From Anadara kagoshimensis (Eukaryota; Mollusca; Bivalvia; Arcoida; Arcidae): a stretch of 64,000 bases of DNA. Positions 10,181 through 22,971 of this stretch are shown here, one piece after another. The position numbers were made by a program, and so were the translations under genes. The DNA is taken from the NCBI GenBank assembly GCA_021292105.1, contig CM037860.1, forward strand, positions 14,588,698 through 14,652,697, written 5' to 3'. Under the pieces are notes generated by a model, which did not search any database, was not told the DNA's origin, and saw nothing but the letters and a program-made list of their open reading frames with translations. Numbering within the stretch: position 1 is the first letter of the stretch; the number at the start of each line of letters is the position of its first letter.

Positions 10181-11593
10181 TATTACATGTTAGGCAGTAT
10201 GTTCTTGATTTAAATAGTAATACATTAAATACCACAATTTTATCAAATAAAAAAATATTAAAATCATTGCATATGTCTATCTTATGTATCTTTGATAATA
10301 ATAACACTTAATAGTGTATGAACAAAATAACTGGTTAAGCTAGCAGAGCTTTGAACAACAAAGGTCTAGTAATGAGAGAAAACTTAAACATGTGTCCAAC
10401 GACACCACACACCATCCCCCTAAAATTCAATCACCAAATGATGTGTACATGAGCGTGAATCAGTAATTAAGCTATAAATACAAGTTGCAGTAAAGTTACC
10501 ATAAACCACTTCAAGAAATTCAGACATATGGTACCGGTATGTATAAACAACTTAACAACTTCAAACATAAGCCATAAGCACTTATTCATTGTGTCTTTTT
10601 GCTAAATTTTTTGTTAGCATTCGTCAACTGCTTGTTTAAGACTGGTACAAAACTAAACTGAATGTATCATATGTTTGCTTCTGGAAAACATAGCTTTTTT
10701 TTTTTTTTTTTTTTTTTTTTGCAATGGATTTTACCATTGTATCACCTGATACCTCCTAATGTTTGTGCAGAATGATTATGTCTAATGGATATGGAATAGC
10801 AACAGTTGACATTTTACGATAAAAAACCACCTTATTACAGGAATTACAAAACACATTAATGTTCCTTAATATAATGTGCTAAAACCAAGCACCTGTTTTA
10901 TCATCAATATTTAACCCATACATTCATGTGTAAAAACTATATTTTTAATTTTTAAAATGCTGAGCACTTAATTTTAATACAAGCAGAAAGCTAAATATTC
11001 TAATTCAAATCTTAAAAAATAACAAGCGTTCTATATAATTATTATAATCTACAAATATAGCTCAATAATTGCAATTTCCTCCACCATCAAACTTGATTAT
11101 AAGTGTATAGTGTATATAATACAGTTTCAAAACTCTTGTTAACATCTTACTCAATTGTTTTTTCTCTTTTTTCTTTCCCATATTTGAAACTTTTGACCCT
11201 GAATCATAAATGAAAATAAAATGACCTGAAGTATTCAAGAAAAGATGTCTGTTGCTATCTTTCAAGTAAGAGTTTCTCTCCTTTAATTATTCTGTTCCAT
11301 GAAGCAAGAGTTGTATAAATAGTTCAAGATTTTGATACTAACTTTTATTCGAAATAACAAAAACGAAAAATGACGTGAAATATTAAAGAAAAAAATGCAG
11401 GTTGCTCTGTTTTAAGTGAGAGTTACTCCCCTTTAACTACTTTGTCCCACATGAATAATTCAAGATTAATATCAGGAATAACAAAAGCGGCCACAAGTCT
11501 ATGCTCATGCATGTTTCAGTTTAAATAAATTAAGATCTACACTCTTACTCATTTAGAATGAGATATAGCCCTGTATATTTTATGCATGCATAA

Positions 11594-11809
11594 AGTACTG
11601 ACAAGTCGAAAGTTTAACACTAAGCCAACAAATTAGTCCCAAATCAGCAGCATATCTTAAGTCTCTCTTGAGCTATATCTCGACAGTTTTTTGGCAGATG
11701 CTATCTACCGCTTGGCAGCTTTTCGATCAATACTAGCTATCTATATCTCGATAACCAAGCTTCAACTCCTTTTCGTCAGTTAAGTGTTAACTTTTCGAGA
11801 GGCCGTACT
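11594..11809. mobile_element. 216-bp MITE with 28-bp imperfect TIRs
   Basis: The left arm AGTACTGACAAGTCGAAAG continues into TTTAACACTAAG. The right arm on the minus strand, AGTACGGCCTCTCGAAAAG, continues into TTAACACTTAA. The interior has short GCTATCTA motifs. I could not fix a target duplication. Confidence 0.6.
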
Positions 11810-13999
11810 GTACATGTATATGTTCATATTGGTAGTTTATCTTATCAACATCTTAGGAGACATTGTTCATGGAACACAGATCAATAGAGTTTATATTTGG
11901 TAAAGGTGACCAAAAATAAGCCCAGATTGTTGAAATTAAAACAAAAAATCTGATTTATATTTACCAGAAACGATTTTTTTTTAAACTTCATTTTACATTT
12001 ACCCGATTTAAAACACACCAAGATTGCCCATTAATTGAAAATACAGCCTGATCGTCCATAAACTATTTTTGTTTGTTTCAAAAAAAAAAATTTCAATTTT
12101 GATATTTAGCTAGTTAGTATCAATTTCAAAGTAAACATTGAAAATCTTTATTTTAAAAGCAAATTTTAAACTTGATATAGCCCCTATATAGTTGTCAATT
12201 TCCATAACTTTATAAAAGATAATTTAGTGAAATGGATTGGATTACAATACTAACCATAAAATTGAATGAAATGTACATTAGATGTTTCCTGTTTCAATCA
12301 CCTATGGTGACATTCACAGTTTAAAAAATTATTCTCTGCTATCAGGGAATCTTTTAAATTGTTACAACATAATAGGGCAATGACAACTGAGTTTTTTTTC
12401 TCTCTGAGTGTCCTAAGGGCAAACTCTAGTGTATCAATAAACTAACATGTAGCTATGGATTTTAAACATGTTTTCTTAGATTAAAAATATTTTTTTGGGT
12501 CATTAAAAGCGGATATTGTCAACAGAAATAGATACCTCTGTCCCTTAAACAAAAGAATGAACATCTTAGAAATCATTTCTGTTCTTAAATAAAAGACTGA
12601 TCATGTTAGAATTCATTTCATTTTTAATGTCTTTTAGAAATGCAAGTTTTAGCTTCTAATAAGAATTTTTGAGACAAAACATGCTTCCTAATTAAGCCAT
12701 TATAGTAATTCAAAGGGCCATAACTCTGTAAATATTTAATCAACTACTAATATAACAAAATTCAAACTTGATCTGCAACTGCATGGTTAATCCAAACCAG
12801 TTTTCTGACGGTATACTAAAACATTCCTTTAGTTAAGAGTATCCCTGTAAGTTTGATGTAGACAAAATTATATGTACAAACAAAGAAACAAACAAACAGA
12901 AAAGACAACATAATTATGAAAATTTGTTTATTTTGGGTATGTCCATACAAAAGACTGATAGTTGATGGTTAGAGTTACATGAGCATTTTCATGTGAGCAT
13001 TATATAACCTATATGTTAGGTAAAACAATGAATGGATAATAAGATAGTTATCAGTCAGTAAATATTGATACAATGATGAACTTAAGTGGTTGTCATATCT
13101 ATTTTGTGCACCCTGAAGGTATAATGTGTGTAGTAACAGCGCTTTGAATCGGGGAGTGTTTTCCAATACAAGGAAGGAAATCCTTCACATCATAAATAAA
13201 TATGAAATTTCTGTTTATTTTATTTTTTGATATTTAAACTCAGACTCATGAGACCTTGGTGTGACTGTGTTAGAACAAAATTCATTTCCATTTCCAATAC
13301 CCAACTGTCTGATATGAGAGAAAGAGTTTTGACTACGTCACAGTTCCCTCCAAAAACCCAACCTCATTTGGCATCCAAATGTATATCCCTTTTCCAATTT
13401 GGGTTCTCCAGTCATCAAACCCTATGTTTTTCCACAAAAATATCAGTCACGCCTATTCCAGAAAATTTTGACAAGACATTTTTCTATAACCAACTGAAGA
13501 CAACATTTGAAAGTATTGCATGGTACAAAAATTACTCCAAATGAATTTAAGTTATTTATTTTTAGAAAAAATTCTGAAATGTTCTGACAGATCTATATTT
13601 CACACTTTGCTCTCTATAAATACTTAACAGTATCTATAGGGTACCTGTTGATATGAGATAAGATATGAGTGATAAGTAGATAATCTTTTACTGATAGTGA
13701 TTAAAGTACAAGTATCATTTGTCACACCCTATAGATATACAACTTAGTAATCTCCTCCACCTATGTGTACATGACGATTGCCACGCTGATCGCTGATCAT
13801 CGAAAACATTAAAACTGCAGCTTATGAACAAAAACTGAAAACAGGATTACAAGAAGCTTGAAGATATAGTACATCAATTAATATAAACAATATAGCCAAA
13901 AATTTTGTTTGCCCATCAAAAACATTGGACTCTGAGGCTGAAGCCAGATTTTAGAATCCAAATTGGGTCAACTCTAAATCAATAATCAAATTGTTGTGC

Positions 14000-14560
14000 T
14001 ATTATTGATTTTTAAATGACCGCAGACAGTTGGGGGCAGGGAAGGTCAAACTCAATTCGGGGTTTCAATATTCTATATCTTGGCTGAATCAACATGATAA
14101 AATCTCAAATCTCACTGCTTATGGTGTATTTGTTTCCCAATTAATACGTTATGGTAGAGCTTGTTTCCACTACGGAGACTTTGTACAACGAAGTAGGCTG
14201 CTTGCAAATAAATTGTTGACTCAGGGATATTGCAAGCCTAGGCTTGTCAAGGCCCTCAAAAAGTTTTATGGCCGTCATCACAGTATTGTTGATAAGTTTG
14301 ATCATTGATGTCTCTGTGTCCAGGATTGCCCTGGATATATTTGACGTCTCATAGTTCCATGTTCCTTTCACACAATTTTGATTACACACGTGGCGGGTGT
14401 AGCTAGCTAAACAGGAGGTGCTTACCCTTCCGGAGCACCCGGCCTCACTTCCCTGGTGGAAGTTCACGTGACTAACCTAACTTGTCAGTTCCAAAGTTTT
14501 TACTTTGCTTCTGGATTGTGATTCGGACATGGATTAGTATGTTTGTTTTTGATTTTTTCT
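14000..14560 (+). pseudogene. Reverse-transcriptase retroelement relic (3' end)
   Basis: The frame from 14030 to 14308 contains AYGVFVSQLIRYGRACFHYG, DFVQRSRLLANKLLTQGY and LKKFYGRHHSIVDKFDH. From memory this is the C-terminal thumb-like region of a metazoan retroelement reverse transcriptase common in molluscs, cnidarians and amphioxus (pattern GVYISQLIRYARA...LLTQG....L...FKKF.GR). The reading frame shifts after DKFDH, where the next frame gives VSVSRIALDI. A 3' untranslated part follows, with CAGGAGGTGCTTACCCTTCC and GGAGCACCCGG. The catalytic palm with YxDD is absent, so the copy is 5'-truncated and dead. It lies in the receptor's big intron, on the opposite strand. Confidence 0.6.
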
Positions 14561-15764
14561 TTAATTTTTAAATACATGCCCAAACTAGCATAATACTTGA
14601 CTTCTTATTGTTTCAAGAAAAAAGTTTAATTAAATGAAATTTATGGTGAAAAATTTGGCAGATCACTACAGCTTTATTTAAATGAAATGCATTTAATTAA
14701 TCTTTCAAAAGCAAATTTCCTAAGATGACTTTAAGATCAAGTGTGGTATAAAACTATGACTTTTAAGAAATAAAACATGCATCCAAATTCATCCCCAGAA
14801 GACAACTAAAAGATGCACATCTTAGTTACCATGGTAACAGTCCTATTCTACATAAAATCAATAGTCTGCCGTTCATGGACATGATCCTCTAAATTAAACT
14901 GTCCGCTTACTGTGTTTTAATTTAAAATGACATGGAATTCAAATAATGGAACCGATATAGGGATTTATTAGCTAGTTGCTTTTTGTTTCTACAATTAAAT
15001 TTACAAGTCTTAGCATCACGGAGAGAAAAATCACAAAATTGGCCCTAACAGAAACATAAATCCAATCTAGACAGTTCGAAAAGGATTTCTTTAAGCTGAA
15101 CGAATCTGACATTTCTTTTTTTAACTTTAGTTTTAATATCTTATTTTGTATCTGTAAGGACCAACTGTCTCGTGTTTAATAATACAATGATGTCAAACTG
15201 TTCAACTTTGGGCTTGAACACCGGCACATTCCCAAGGTATAAAACCCATTTACCCCAAAAATATCAAATTCTACTAATTTCTTGAATTCTATTGGTTTCT
15301 GTAAGAGATGTTGTGACAGTGATGTATTATATTAATTTTCAATCAAAATATTTGGAAAACTTATAAGAATTCTATAATATAGATAAATGATTTTTTAAAT
15401 TGTTTAAAATGCAAATTGTATTGTGACAGAGGACATTATTTCATGTTTTTAAAAATTAAATGGTGATCAAAGTTGCTAACTTAAAAGACTTTTAACTTTT
15501 TGGTGTTGAAATTACATAACTAAATCTTAAACTTCAAAGAACAATTTTCAAATGTGTCTTATAGAGAGGTTTGATTTTTTTAAGTAAAATATATCAATTG
15601 TCTAGTATTACTAGTACTATAATGGGCGAGACAATCTATATTTCCTGTTGCCTCCAAAGAATCTAGGACTTGAAATTCTACAACTTTTATCAAATTAAAA
15701 AGTATAAAAAATAACACAACATCACTGTCTACCGTGCAAGCCGATTTTAAATTTGGGTATACAG

Positions 15765-15936
15765 GCAAACTCTAAATTAACCGAACCAATTCTGGTGTTT
15801 AGACAAGATTCAATTTCAAAATACAAGCCAAGCGATTTGATTGAAGAGAGGGACTTGATTAATAGCTTTACACCAAACGTGAAGCAATCTCCAAATAAAT
15901 CGTCAAAACAAAGCGACAAAGATCTGTTTTATCTCC
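15765..15936 (+). CDS. Unrecognised possible exon nested opposite the LAR intron
   Basis: The stop-free stretch runs between 'tatacag' and 'C|GTAAGA' and reads ANSKLTEPILVFRQDSISKY, then KPSDLIEERDLINSFTPNVK and SSKQSDKDLFYLR. The composition is protein-like and non-repetitive, but the acceptor lacks a good pyrimidine tract and no neighbouring exon was found. I do not recognise a domain. An 80-codon open stretch is expected by chance in a window this size. Confidence 0.15.
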
Positions 15937-17269
15937 GTAAGATGTTCTATGTGTGAATCAATTAAGTCTAATCAAAACCAGATAGATCTATATTGCAGCT
16001 TCCTACTCGGCTTCTAAATAGCTTTCAAAGTAATAAAATAAGAAATCTGAGCTAAAGCTTATTTATTACTTTTCTTTATTAGCTGGCCTCTTCTTGAGAA
16101 GTACAAGTAAGGATATTGGTATGGATTTTAAAGCCTCTGATAAAACAACCAGATAGTGAAAGAATTGGGCTTTTGTGTCTCAGTTGAAATGTATTATTTA
16201 TATTGAGACATCACGATCTAAAGGTACAGAAATTTTGACCACAATGTACTTACTGCAAAGGTCGTTATGTTGTATTAATTTCTTACCATAATAAGATGCG
16301 GCATTGGTGTTTAAATTAGGCCCAAGTTTTGGGGTTTTTTTTTGCTGAAGATGATGAATTAGCCATTTAAGAAAATTACAATGCTGCATAGGGAGTAATT
16401 GCATTTATTAAAAAGCTAAAAATAAATTTCATTTAGTTTTATTTCAGTTATAATTTTATTGTAAATTTAGCAAAAACAAATAAATATAAAATAAATAATT
16501 CCAGAAAGTTATTTTTCCTGGTAGCAGTAAAATTCAGAAAAGTCTTAAAAAAGGCAATTCAGTCTATGACTCAACCATTAATATAACTATAAATCATATC
16601 AAAATAAATATTAGCTTTTACACAAAATGGTGAAGAAATATTTCAATTTAAAAGCCCTTAAAAATCAATTACAATTTGTGCTGTAAAAAGGCAAAATGTG
16701 GTTAATGTGATGTAACAGTTATTTCCACCTTGGCTTATAACTAGTTATAAAGCTGTCATCTCTCACACTGATTTAGAACTTATAATAATTGTGTTGTAAC
16801 ATATAGTATTTACTTTTCCATTATAAATATTTTTGAAGGTGGGCAAACAATTTACTGTCAATATTTTATATAACCTTGAAATAAAAACTTTGTTTAACTT
16901 ATTTAAGTTTAAAAAGCTTATCTAGTCTAAAGCACAATAATTATATATGACTAAAGCATAATATTTCATTTCGAGATTTTATCATCAGATTTCAAAATGT
17001 TTATGTTTATTCACAAATTTTTTACCATGCAATTTTAACTAGCATTTTTTGAAAATCATTGTTACAAGAACAAGAGCCATCAGAAAAATGATGTAACTTG
17101 GTTGTACATCTGGTCCACAACGGCAATATGATTCCATATGAGCTGAATATCACATGTTGTACTTTCAATTATCTTTTTGAATCACATGATGCCTTATCCA
17201 TTAATGCCAACCCTAGTATTTTAAAGAAAGAGAACAAAAAATGAAAAGATTTCATTGACCTGGTCTCTA

Positions 17270-17450
17270 GAAGGTAAAAAAAGGGAGGAAGACCAAGAGA
17301 GACCTGGAGAAGAGGAACTGAAAAGGAAAGAATGGGCTGGCCAAGATGGAGGACGGCTGAGATAGATGATATGAACAGGACAAAGTGGAGAGATCTGTGC
17401 CTCGCCTTGTGCTCCAATATGAGCAAAGAGGATATGTAGGTAGGTACCGT
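17270..17450 (+). pseudogene. LINE (non-LTR retrotransposon) ORF2 C-terminal relic
   Basis: One frame reads GGRPRETWRRGTEKERMGW, then NRTKWRDLCLALCSNMSKED and a stop. This is the usual end of LINE ORF2 proteins (GRP..TWRR......W.....A.DR..WR.LV..LC....ED). The short tail GTAGGTAGGTA could be the element's 3' repeat. Reverse transcriptase and endonuclease regions are missing, so it is a 5'-truncated copy. Confidence 0.6.
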
Positions 17451-20217
17451 AGTTAGATTGACCTAAAACAACATTTTCAATGGGAATTGAAGCTGGCAAA
17501 TTCAGTGGTACATAGTACAGAATCAATCAGTCTTATGTCTGGCAACTATGGCTGTCTTCAAAATAAATAAGTTGGCATTTCTTTAGCAAAACTGATAAAG
17601 TATTCAATTTTTTAATCTAGAGGTACATGGATATAATTCATCATTTTCATAACTATTATCCCAAGATAAATTTCACACATTATTTGATATACCGGCAAGT
17701 CTAATTTTAAATTATGAGAAGAGGGAACAACACCTGTATGCTTATGTGACAGACAGCCTTTTTACTTTTCCTTAAAGAAAACCGAGCAAAGTGTGAAATA
17801 CTGATCCACCCAGATCACAAACCTTCTCAGAGACATATGACAAACCTTCCCACAGATAGATGACAACATAATAATAGACTGTGTGACATGATCCACTTTG
17901 TCTATAAAACCTAACAACCTTAATAATTAAAGACTAGATAAAATAAAGTCTAGTGTAAAGATGCAATCAGTTTAAATTTTAATTTTAAATGCATCTGATT
18001 TATAATGTCATTTTATTTCCCTTTTATGGCCAGATAAAACAGAATTATAACTTGAAAGCTGAAATAAAATAAACATTTTTTTTCTTTAATTGTATTGAAC
18101 TATTTTACTTCATTGTACCCACAATCACTTTAACGACTTCTGCATCTCCAAAGACTGAAGAGCAAAGACATAAAATCTCCTTTTACCACTCCCATATCCT
18201 CCATAAATGAAGGCATTTCATTTTTCAGCTATGGCTTTTAATTTTGTTCTTTGGTCTATGAAAGTGGGGGTGGGTAGATTTAGTTGGAGATGCCATTAAG
18301 TGTTGCTTAAGCTTTGATTGCATTTTTATGATCAAACTTTGAAACCAAGACAAAAGTGAAATGGGTACAAGAGAGTTGGGAGTGGATAGGGCCATATTTT
18401 TAAAAATTCCTTTTCTGAAATAATGTGAGAAATTGATACATGTATGGTATATGGTTGACCTTGTGGCCACGATAGCTCACTTGTCACATTTGTAGTTTTT
18501 GCCGTAGTTGTGGTTGTAAACTTCAAAATTTTCTTTTCTTCCACCATCTCAAAACTGTCCATCTCAACAAAAGTGAAAAAATCCTTACTGGGCTCTACTT
18601 GACTTTATTTGTTATAATAATTCCAATACTAAAATAAACTTGTATGCATTGCTGTGAAAACAATTATATAACTTTTTTTTCAACTTTCCAATGTGATACA
18701 AATTAAATTTCTAACAATGTTTAGTCTTTGAAGATGAATATGCACAATTTGTGTTTTCAATAACATGTTAATAATTCACAATTGAGTTACGTTTAATGTC
18801 AGTTTTAAGTTGAAATGAAGATTAATGTGCATTATTCATTTGACACTTGCCAGCCTATCCACTGTGCAAGGTACAAAACCAAATTACGCAAATTCATTTT
18901 TTGACAATTTAAAATTATTCCAAAATGCCCTTTTTTGTTTAATTCATTGGGGTACTAAGTATGGACAAAATCGTAATTTCCAATACAAACAGCAGATTTG
19001 TTATGTTTTCCCTTCTGGTTTAGAACTGTTTCAACCTTTGCAAAAGTGCCCCTTTTATTGACCCATATATTTTGTGAAAATGACATCATTTATTTTATAA
19101 ATACCTACATCATGAGTATATATATGCTATGGCTTTTTTTAAATATGATTTAAAAGGGGCTAATTTGGCCCAATTTGGCCCTTATCATATCAACTCCTTT
19201 CTGTTGATTCTGCAACATTTTCTGAAGGCATGCAATCATCTGCATACAAACAGATAATTTAACTTTTGATAATTATCATGTCAGCAACTTTATAAAATAA
19301 AACCAAAACATTATCATGTTCAAGTGTTTTCACTTTCTATCCTACAATATACAGTATAAAACCATTATCTGAATTTCGATTTGCTTTATATAATTGTAGA
19401 GGGTACTTGTATCAAGGTTAATACCCATCACTGTTCAAATGTAATGAAACATCTATTGATGCTAGAAATCTCCAGGATTACTGGGGCTAAAACAATTTCT
19501 TCCGGAATATCCAAACCTCAAAAGACTATTTTCCTATTATCATTTCCCAAATTTCCCCAGGAAATCAAAAATCAATGCTATGCATGTTAACCATCTCTTG
19601 ATATTAATGGCAGAATACATTGATCTCATCGAGGACTCGGCACGGTACATACATAACATATATTGAATCATCCTTGTACTAATCACGGAGTTTTATAAGC
19701 CAGCGCTGTTACAATGGTGGACTACTGGGAAAGGATGTGTTTTATGTACATAAACCCTAATGACACAAACATCACTCATTAATAAAACTTTTTGATTTTA
19801 GAATCCTCATTATATGTGGAGGATATAGTACTCTTTATATACTTATCTCATCAAATAATTCTGTAAAACCTACACATAATCATTTGAATGCACAACTAAA
19901 ATACAACTGAAAAACTTTCTGAATGATGTTTGCAATGAACTTGTTCATTGTAATATTGTAAAAAAGGGCAAAATGTTTGAAAAGCTCCCAGATAGTTCAA
20001 AGAATTCATGCCAGGTGTGTGGTAGTACCAAACATTTTTGACATTGTTATAACATAAATTTTTATGTATCCATACTACTTTATGAACTGTTTATAAAAAC
20101 AAATGTAATATATATGAATTATCAATTGTGTTGCTTTGTTGAAATTGGACATACGGTACCCAAAAAGAGGAGTGAAACAAAATTTCATAATTTATGAAAA
20201 CATATATAAATAAATAA

Positions 20218-20370
20218 ATAAATACTAGTAAATAAAATAAAATAAAATAAAATAAAATAAAATAAAATAAAATAAAATAAAATAAAATAAAATAAAATAA
20301 AAAATAAAATAAAATAAAATAAATAAAATAAATAAAATAAAATAAAAACAACTAATGAAATAAAATAAAA
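20218..20370 (+). repeat. (ATAAA)n microsatellite
   Basis: An almost uninterrupted AATAA/ATAAA pentamer array of about 125 bp with AAATA tetramer edges. Its minus-strand translation gives artificial F/I/L/Y repeats, which are not a gene. Confidence 0.95.
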
Positions 20371-20492
20371 TACAACAATTATAATTGCAGGCATATAATA
20401 TGTACCATTATAACAGTAAAAACATTTACAAATTTAATCGTCTTTGCCCTGATTCTGATTATGTTGCCAATATCATCATTTTATGTACATAC

Positions 20493-20798
20493 CTCCATCT
20501 TTGTCTAGTTTGTAGACGGTAAGAGTAGCGTTGGCCTGGTCGGGTTCTTTTATACCATTGTCTGCTATACAAGTAAAAACAGCATCATCTTTTTTAGCTT
20601 TAACAGGCTCTATCCTGAGTACCGATCCAAATGGCATATCAAAAATAGAAAAACGATTTTTTCTTGGATTTATTAGTTTATCATTCCTCTTCCATTGAAA
20701 TGCTGGCTGTGGAGTTCCAGTTGCTTTACAGAAAAAACTAACGATTGCATCTTCAGCTACTTTGTGGCTTTTTGGACGCAAGGTGATTCTTGGAGCAT
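20493..20798 (-). CDS. LAR-type receptor tyrosine phosphatase, exon for Ig domain 1 (partial gene)
   Basis: Internal coding exon of 306 nt, phase 1 at both ends. It has a 3' splice site ending 'catttcAG' (AG at 20800-20799) and a donor 'G|GTATGT' at 20492. It encodes one I-set Ig domain: 'APRITLRPKSHKVAED', first Cys in 'FFCKATG', core Trp in 'FQWKRND', 'SVLRIEP', second Cys in 'FTCIADNG', then 'NATLTVYKLDKDG'. The order and wording match Ig1 of Drosophila Lar and vertebrate PTPRD/F/S (compare LRIEPVR and ECVAENG in the fly). In this family Ig1 is extracellular and binds heparan or chondroitin sulfate and synaptic partners, with signalling through cytoplasmic phosphatase domains. The basic C-D loop is only partly kept: K-R-N-D-K then R-K-N-R, where vertebrates have K-K-G-K-K. 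The final G joins AA of the next exon to give Glu. Other Ig-superfamily receptors are possible but fit less well. Confidence 0.9.
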
Positions 20799-22911
20799 CT
20801 GAAATGGACGAAACAAAACACAAAATTAGATTTGTTTCCATGAGTAATGTTTTAGTACACCTAAGCACTGACAACATCTAACTATCCAAACCTAAAGAAT
20901 ACAACACAAAACAATGTAGACTGTCTAAACTGAACCCTGAGTGAACTAAATACCTGTCTAATATGAACTCATTCAGTATCATTCATACTGTTTGATGAAT
21001 TAACGTGTGTAAATCAGAGTCCTGTCTTAAATGATTTATACCATTGGCACATTCAGTTTAGATATCTTACCATTTTACTGTGAAATCATTTGTTTTAAAG
21101 GTGTCCAATATTTCTGATTCTAAGAAAAAATAGCATTCCGTGAGGCAATATATTCATGGTTTGTCATAACCCTTTAAAGGTTTGGTTTGTAGTATCAGTA
21201 TATATGGTTTGGTTGATATGGAAGTTCGTGGCTTAGGGTGAGCAGAAAACAATGGGATATTGGGACATCATGAAAATAAATGATTTTACAGTTCTCTAAT
21301 CTAGAAAACACAACAGTGCGGTTGTCATTTTATTTATTTCTCTCCTTTGTTTACGTATTCAGTCTTTTAAGTTACAACAGACCAGGTAGTAATAATTTAC
21401 CAGGTAGTAATAATTCTTATGGACACATGTGGGATTGTTTTTCCAATGTCTAAGCACTTGCAAAAAAACACTTTTAATGGGATTCATAAAACTTTTTAAC
21501 ATTGGTGCAGAAACATTATTTCGATGGATATTGATGACATTTACATTCCATATTCCCTGGATAAAATGATGATAAATTTTACAGGGAAAATGTCAAATTG
21601 TGTGATTTGATAACATTCTGCACAAATGTTATGGGGTTATCATCTGTAGATTATACTGGTAGCTAAACAGTTTGCAATGATGCTTGCTAGAGTTTTTAAA
21701 CTGTTTTAAGGATAGACTTTCTTTCGTATGTGTTTTTTGGAAAATCCCCACTAAAAATTGATAAACTCATGTTTGATCCATTGACAAAAGACAATCCCAT
21801 CTAAAAGTGTCAACAAGAATATGGTACAAAATTTTCAGCTGCATTTAATTTCATTTATTTTTTTAAATTTTTGATCCATTAGACCTTGATGAATAATTAC
21901 TGATCTTTAATTCATTCTTTAAGTAAAACAGATCCAAATCAATAGGAACACATTTTTAAAATGTATGATTTAATAAATAAAATGACGATCCATTAAAATA
22001 ATTACTAGTATTTTTCAAAAATTGAAATATGAGTAAAAAAAGATAGGTTTTCTACACAAACATTCCAATAGTATAATAAACAACATTAAAAATAATGGCA
22101 AAATGTCAAAATGTTTGTCTCTTAAATATTTTTTTTAAATAATGTATTATATATTTATTAAAATCGAATATTTCGATAAATCATTTTTGAGTAATTTGAT
22201 CTGACTTTGAGTTAATTAACCTTAATTAGCACACAGGTAACAATTAGTAAGAGTACAGGTAACAGATAATATGTGTGATAGAATTTCAATGATGGAGAAA
22301 ACGCTTCAGTTAACTAATTTTGATTACTGTAAGTCAGAACATCCTCACAAAACCGATCAATGACTTAACATTACAGCAGCATAAATTAACAAATTTAAAC
22401 ACAACTACTGATATTAGCATTTTAATTCCTAGCAATGACTCATCTTCTTATTTATTTTATTTGAAATTAAGGGATTTTTACATGTACATATTTAATTTAA
22501 AATAAAATAGTTAGGAAACATCTCACTAATATAATCGAGTAGGCTCAAAAATTATAAATAAAATATACCATATTCCCTCTACAAATCATATCTAAGTGTT
22601 TCTGAAGTTTTTGTAGCTTTTAACGACATTCTGGATTTTTTTTAACACAGTCACTGCTTTATCGCATTAAGAACATTCAACAAACGAAAATTCAATTTAA
22701 GAAATTGTAATTTTGTTATAAGTCCTGTCATCTTAGCTATTTAAAGACAACTTGTTCTCTGATTAAATTTCACAAAACTAAGATTTCGGATGACAGCACG
22801 AGATGTCAATGTTTTAGTTACTGGTGCTGTTGTCATTGTACTTGAAAGAAATACATCTGACAGTAATGCTTTTTGTGGCTGATCAAAATCATTTAAAGTT
22901 ACACAATCTAC

Positions 22912-22916
<5 letters not shown>

Positions 22917-22967
<51 letters not shown>
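22917..22967 (+). repeat. (AG)n dinucleotide microsatellite
   Basis: About 25 uninterrupted AG units followed by AAAGAAAGG. Confidence 0.95.

Positions 22968-22971
<4 letters not shown>

Larger units (their letters stand above)
5732..20492 (-). other. 14.8-kb intron between Ig1 and Ig2 exons of the LAR-type gene
   Basis: This is non-coding, AT-rich sequence bounded by a phase-1 donor and acceptor on the minus strand. It contains small MITEs, homopolymer runs (poly-T near 10691-10720), a pentanucleotide microsatellite and two retroelement relics, which are listed separately. Between those items (7070-9140, 9175-11590, 11810-14000, 14560-15760, 15940-17260, 17450-20210) I see no convincing coding or RNA signal. 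Confidence 0.75.

Noticed and set aside
18119..18154. 36-nt stretch on the minus strand with a fine pyrimidine tract (TCTTTGCTCTTCAG) and in-frame phase 1, like another receptor microexon.
   Set aside because: The donor GG|GTACAA is weak and such combinations are expected by chance in a 15-kb intron. I kept only the 9145-9171 candidate, which has a better donor.
20091..20394. Two hydrophobic F/I/L/Y-rich minus-strand ORFs resembling membrane proteins.
   Set aside because: They translate the (ATAAA)n microsatellite.
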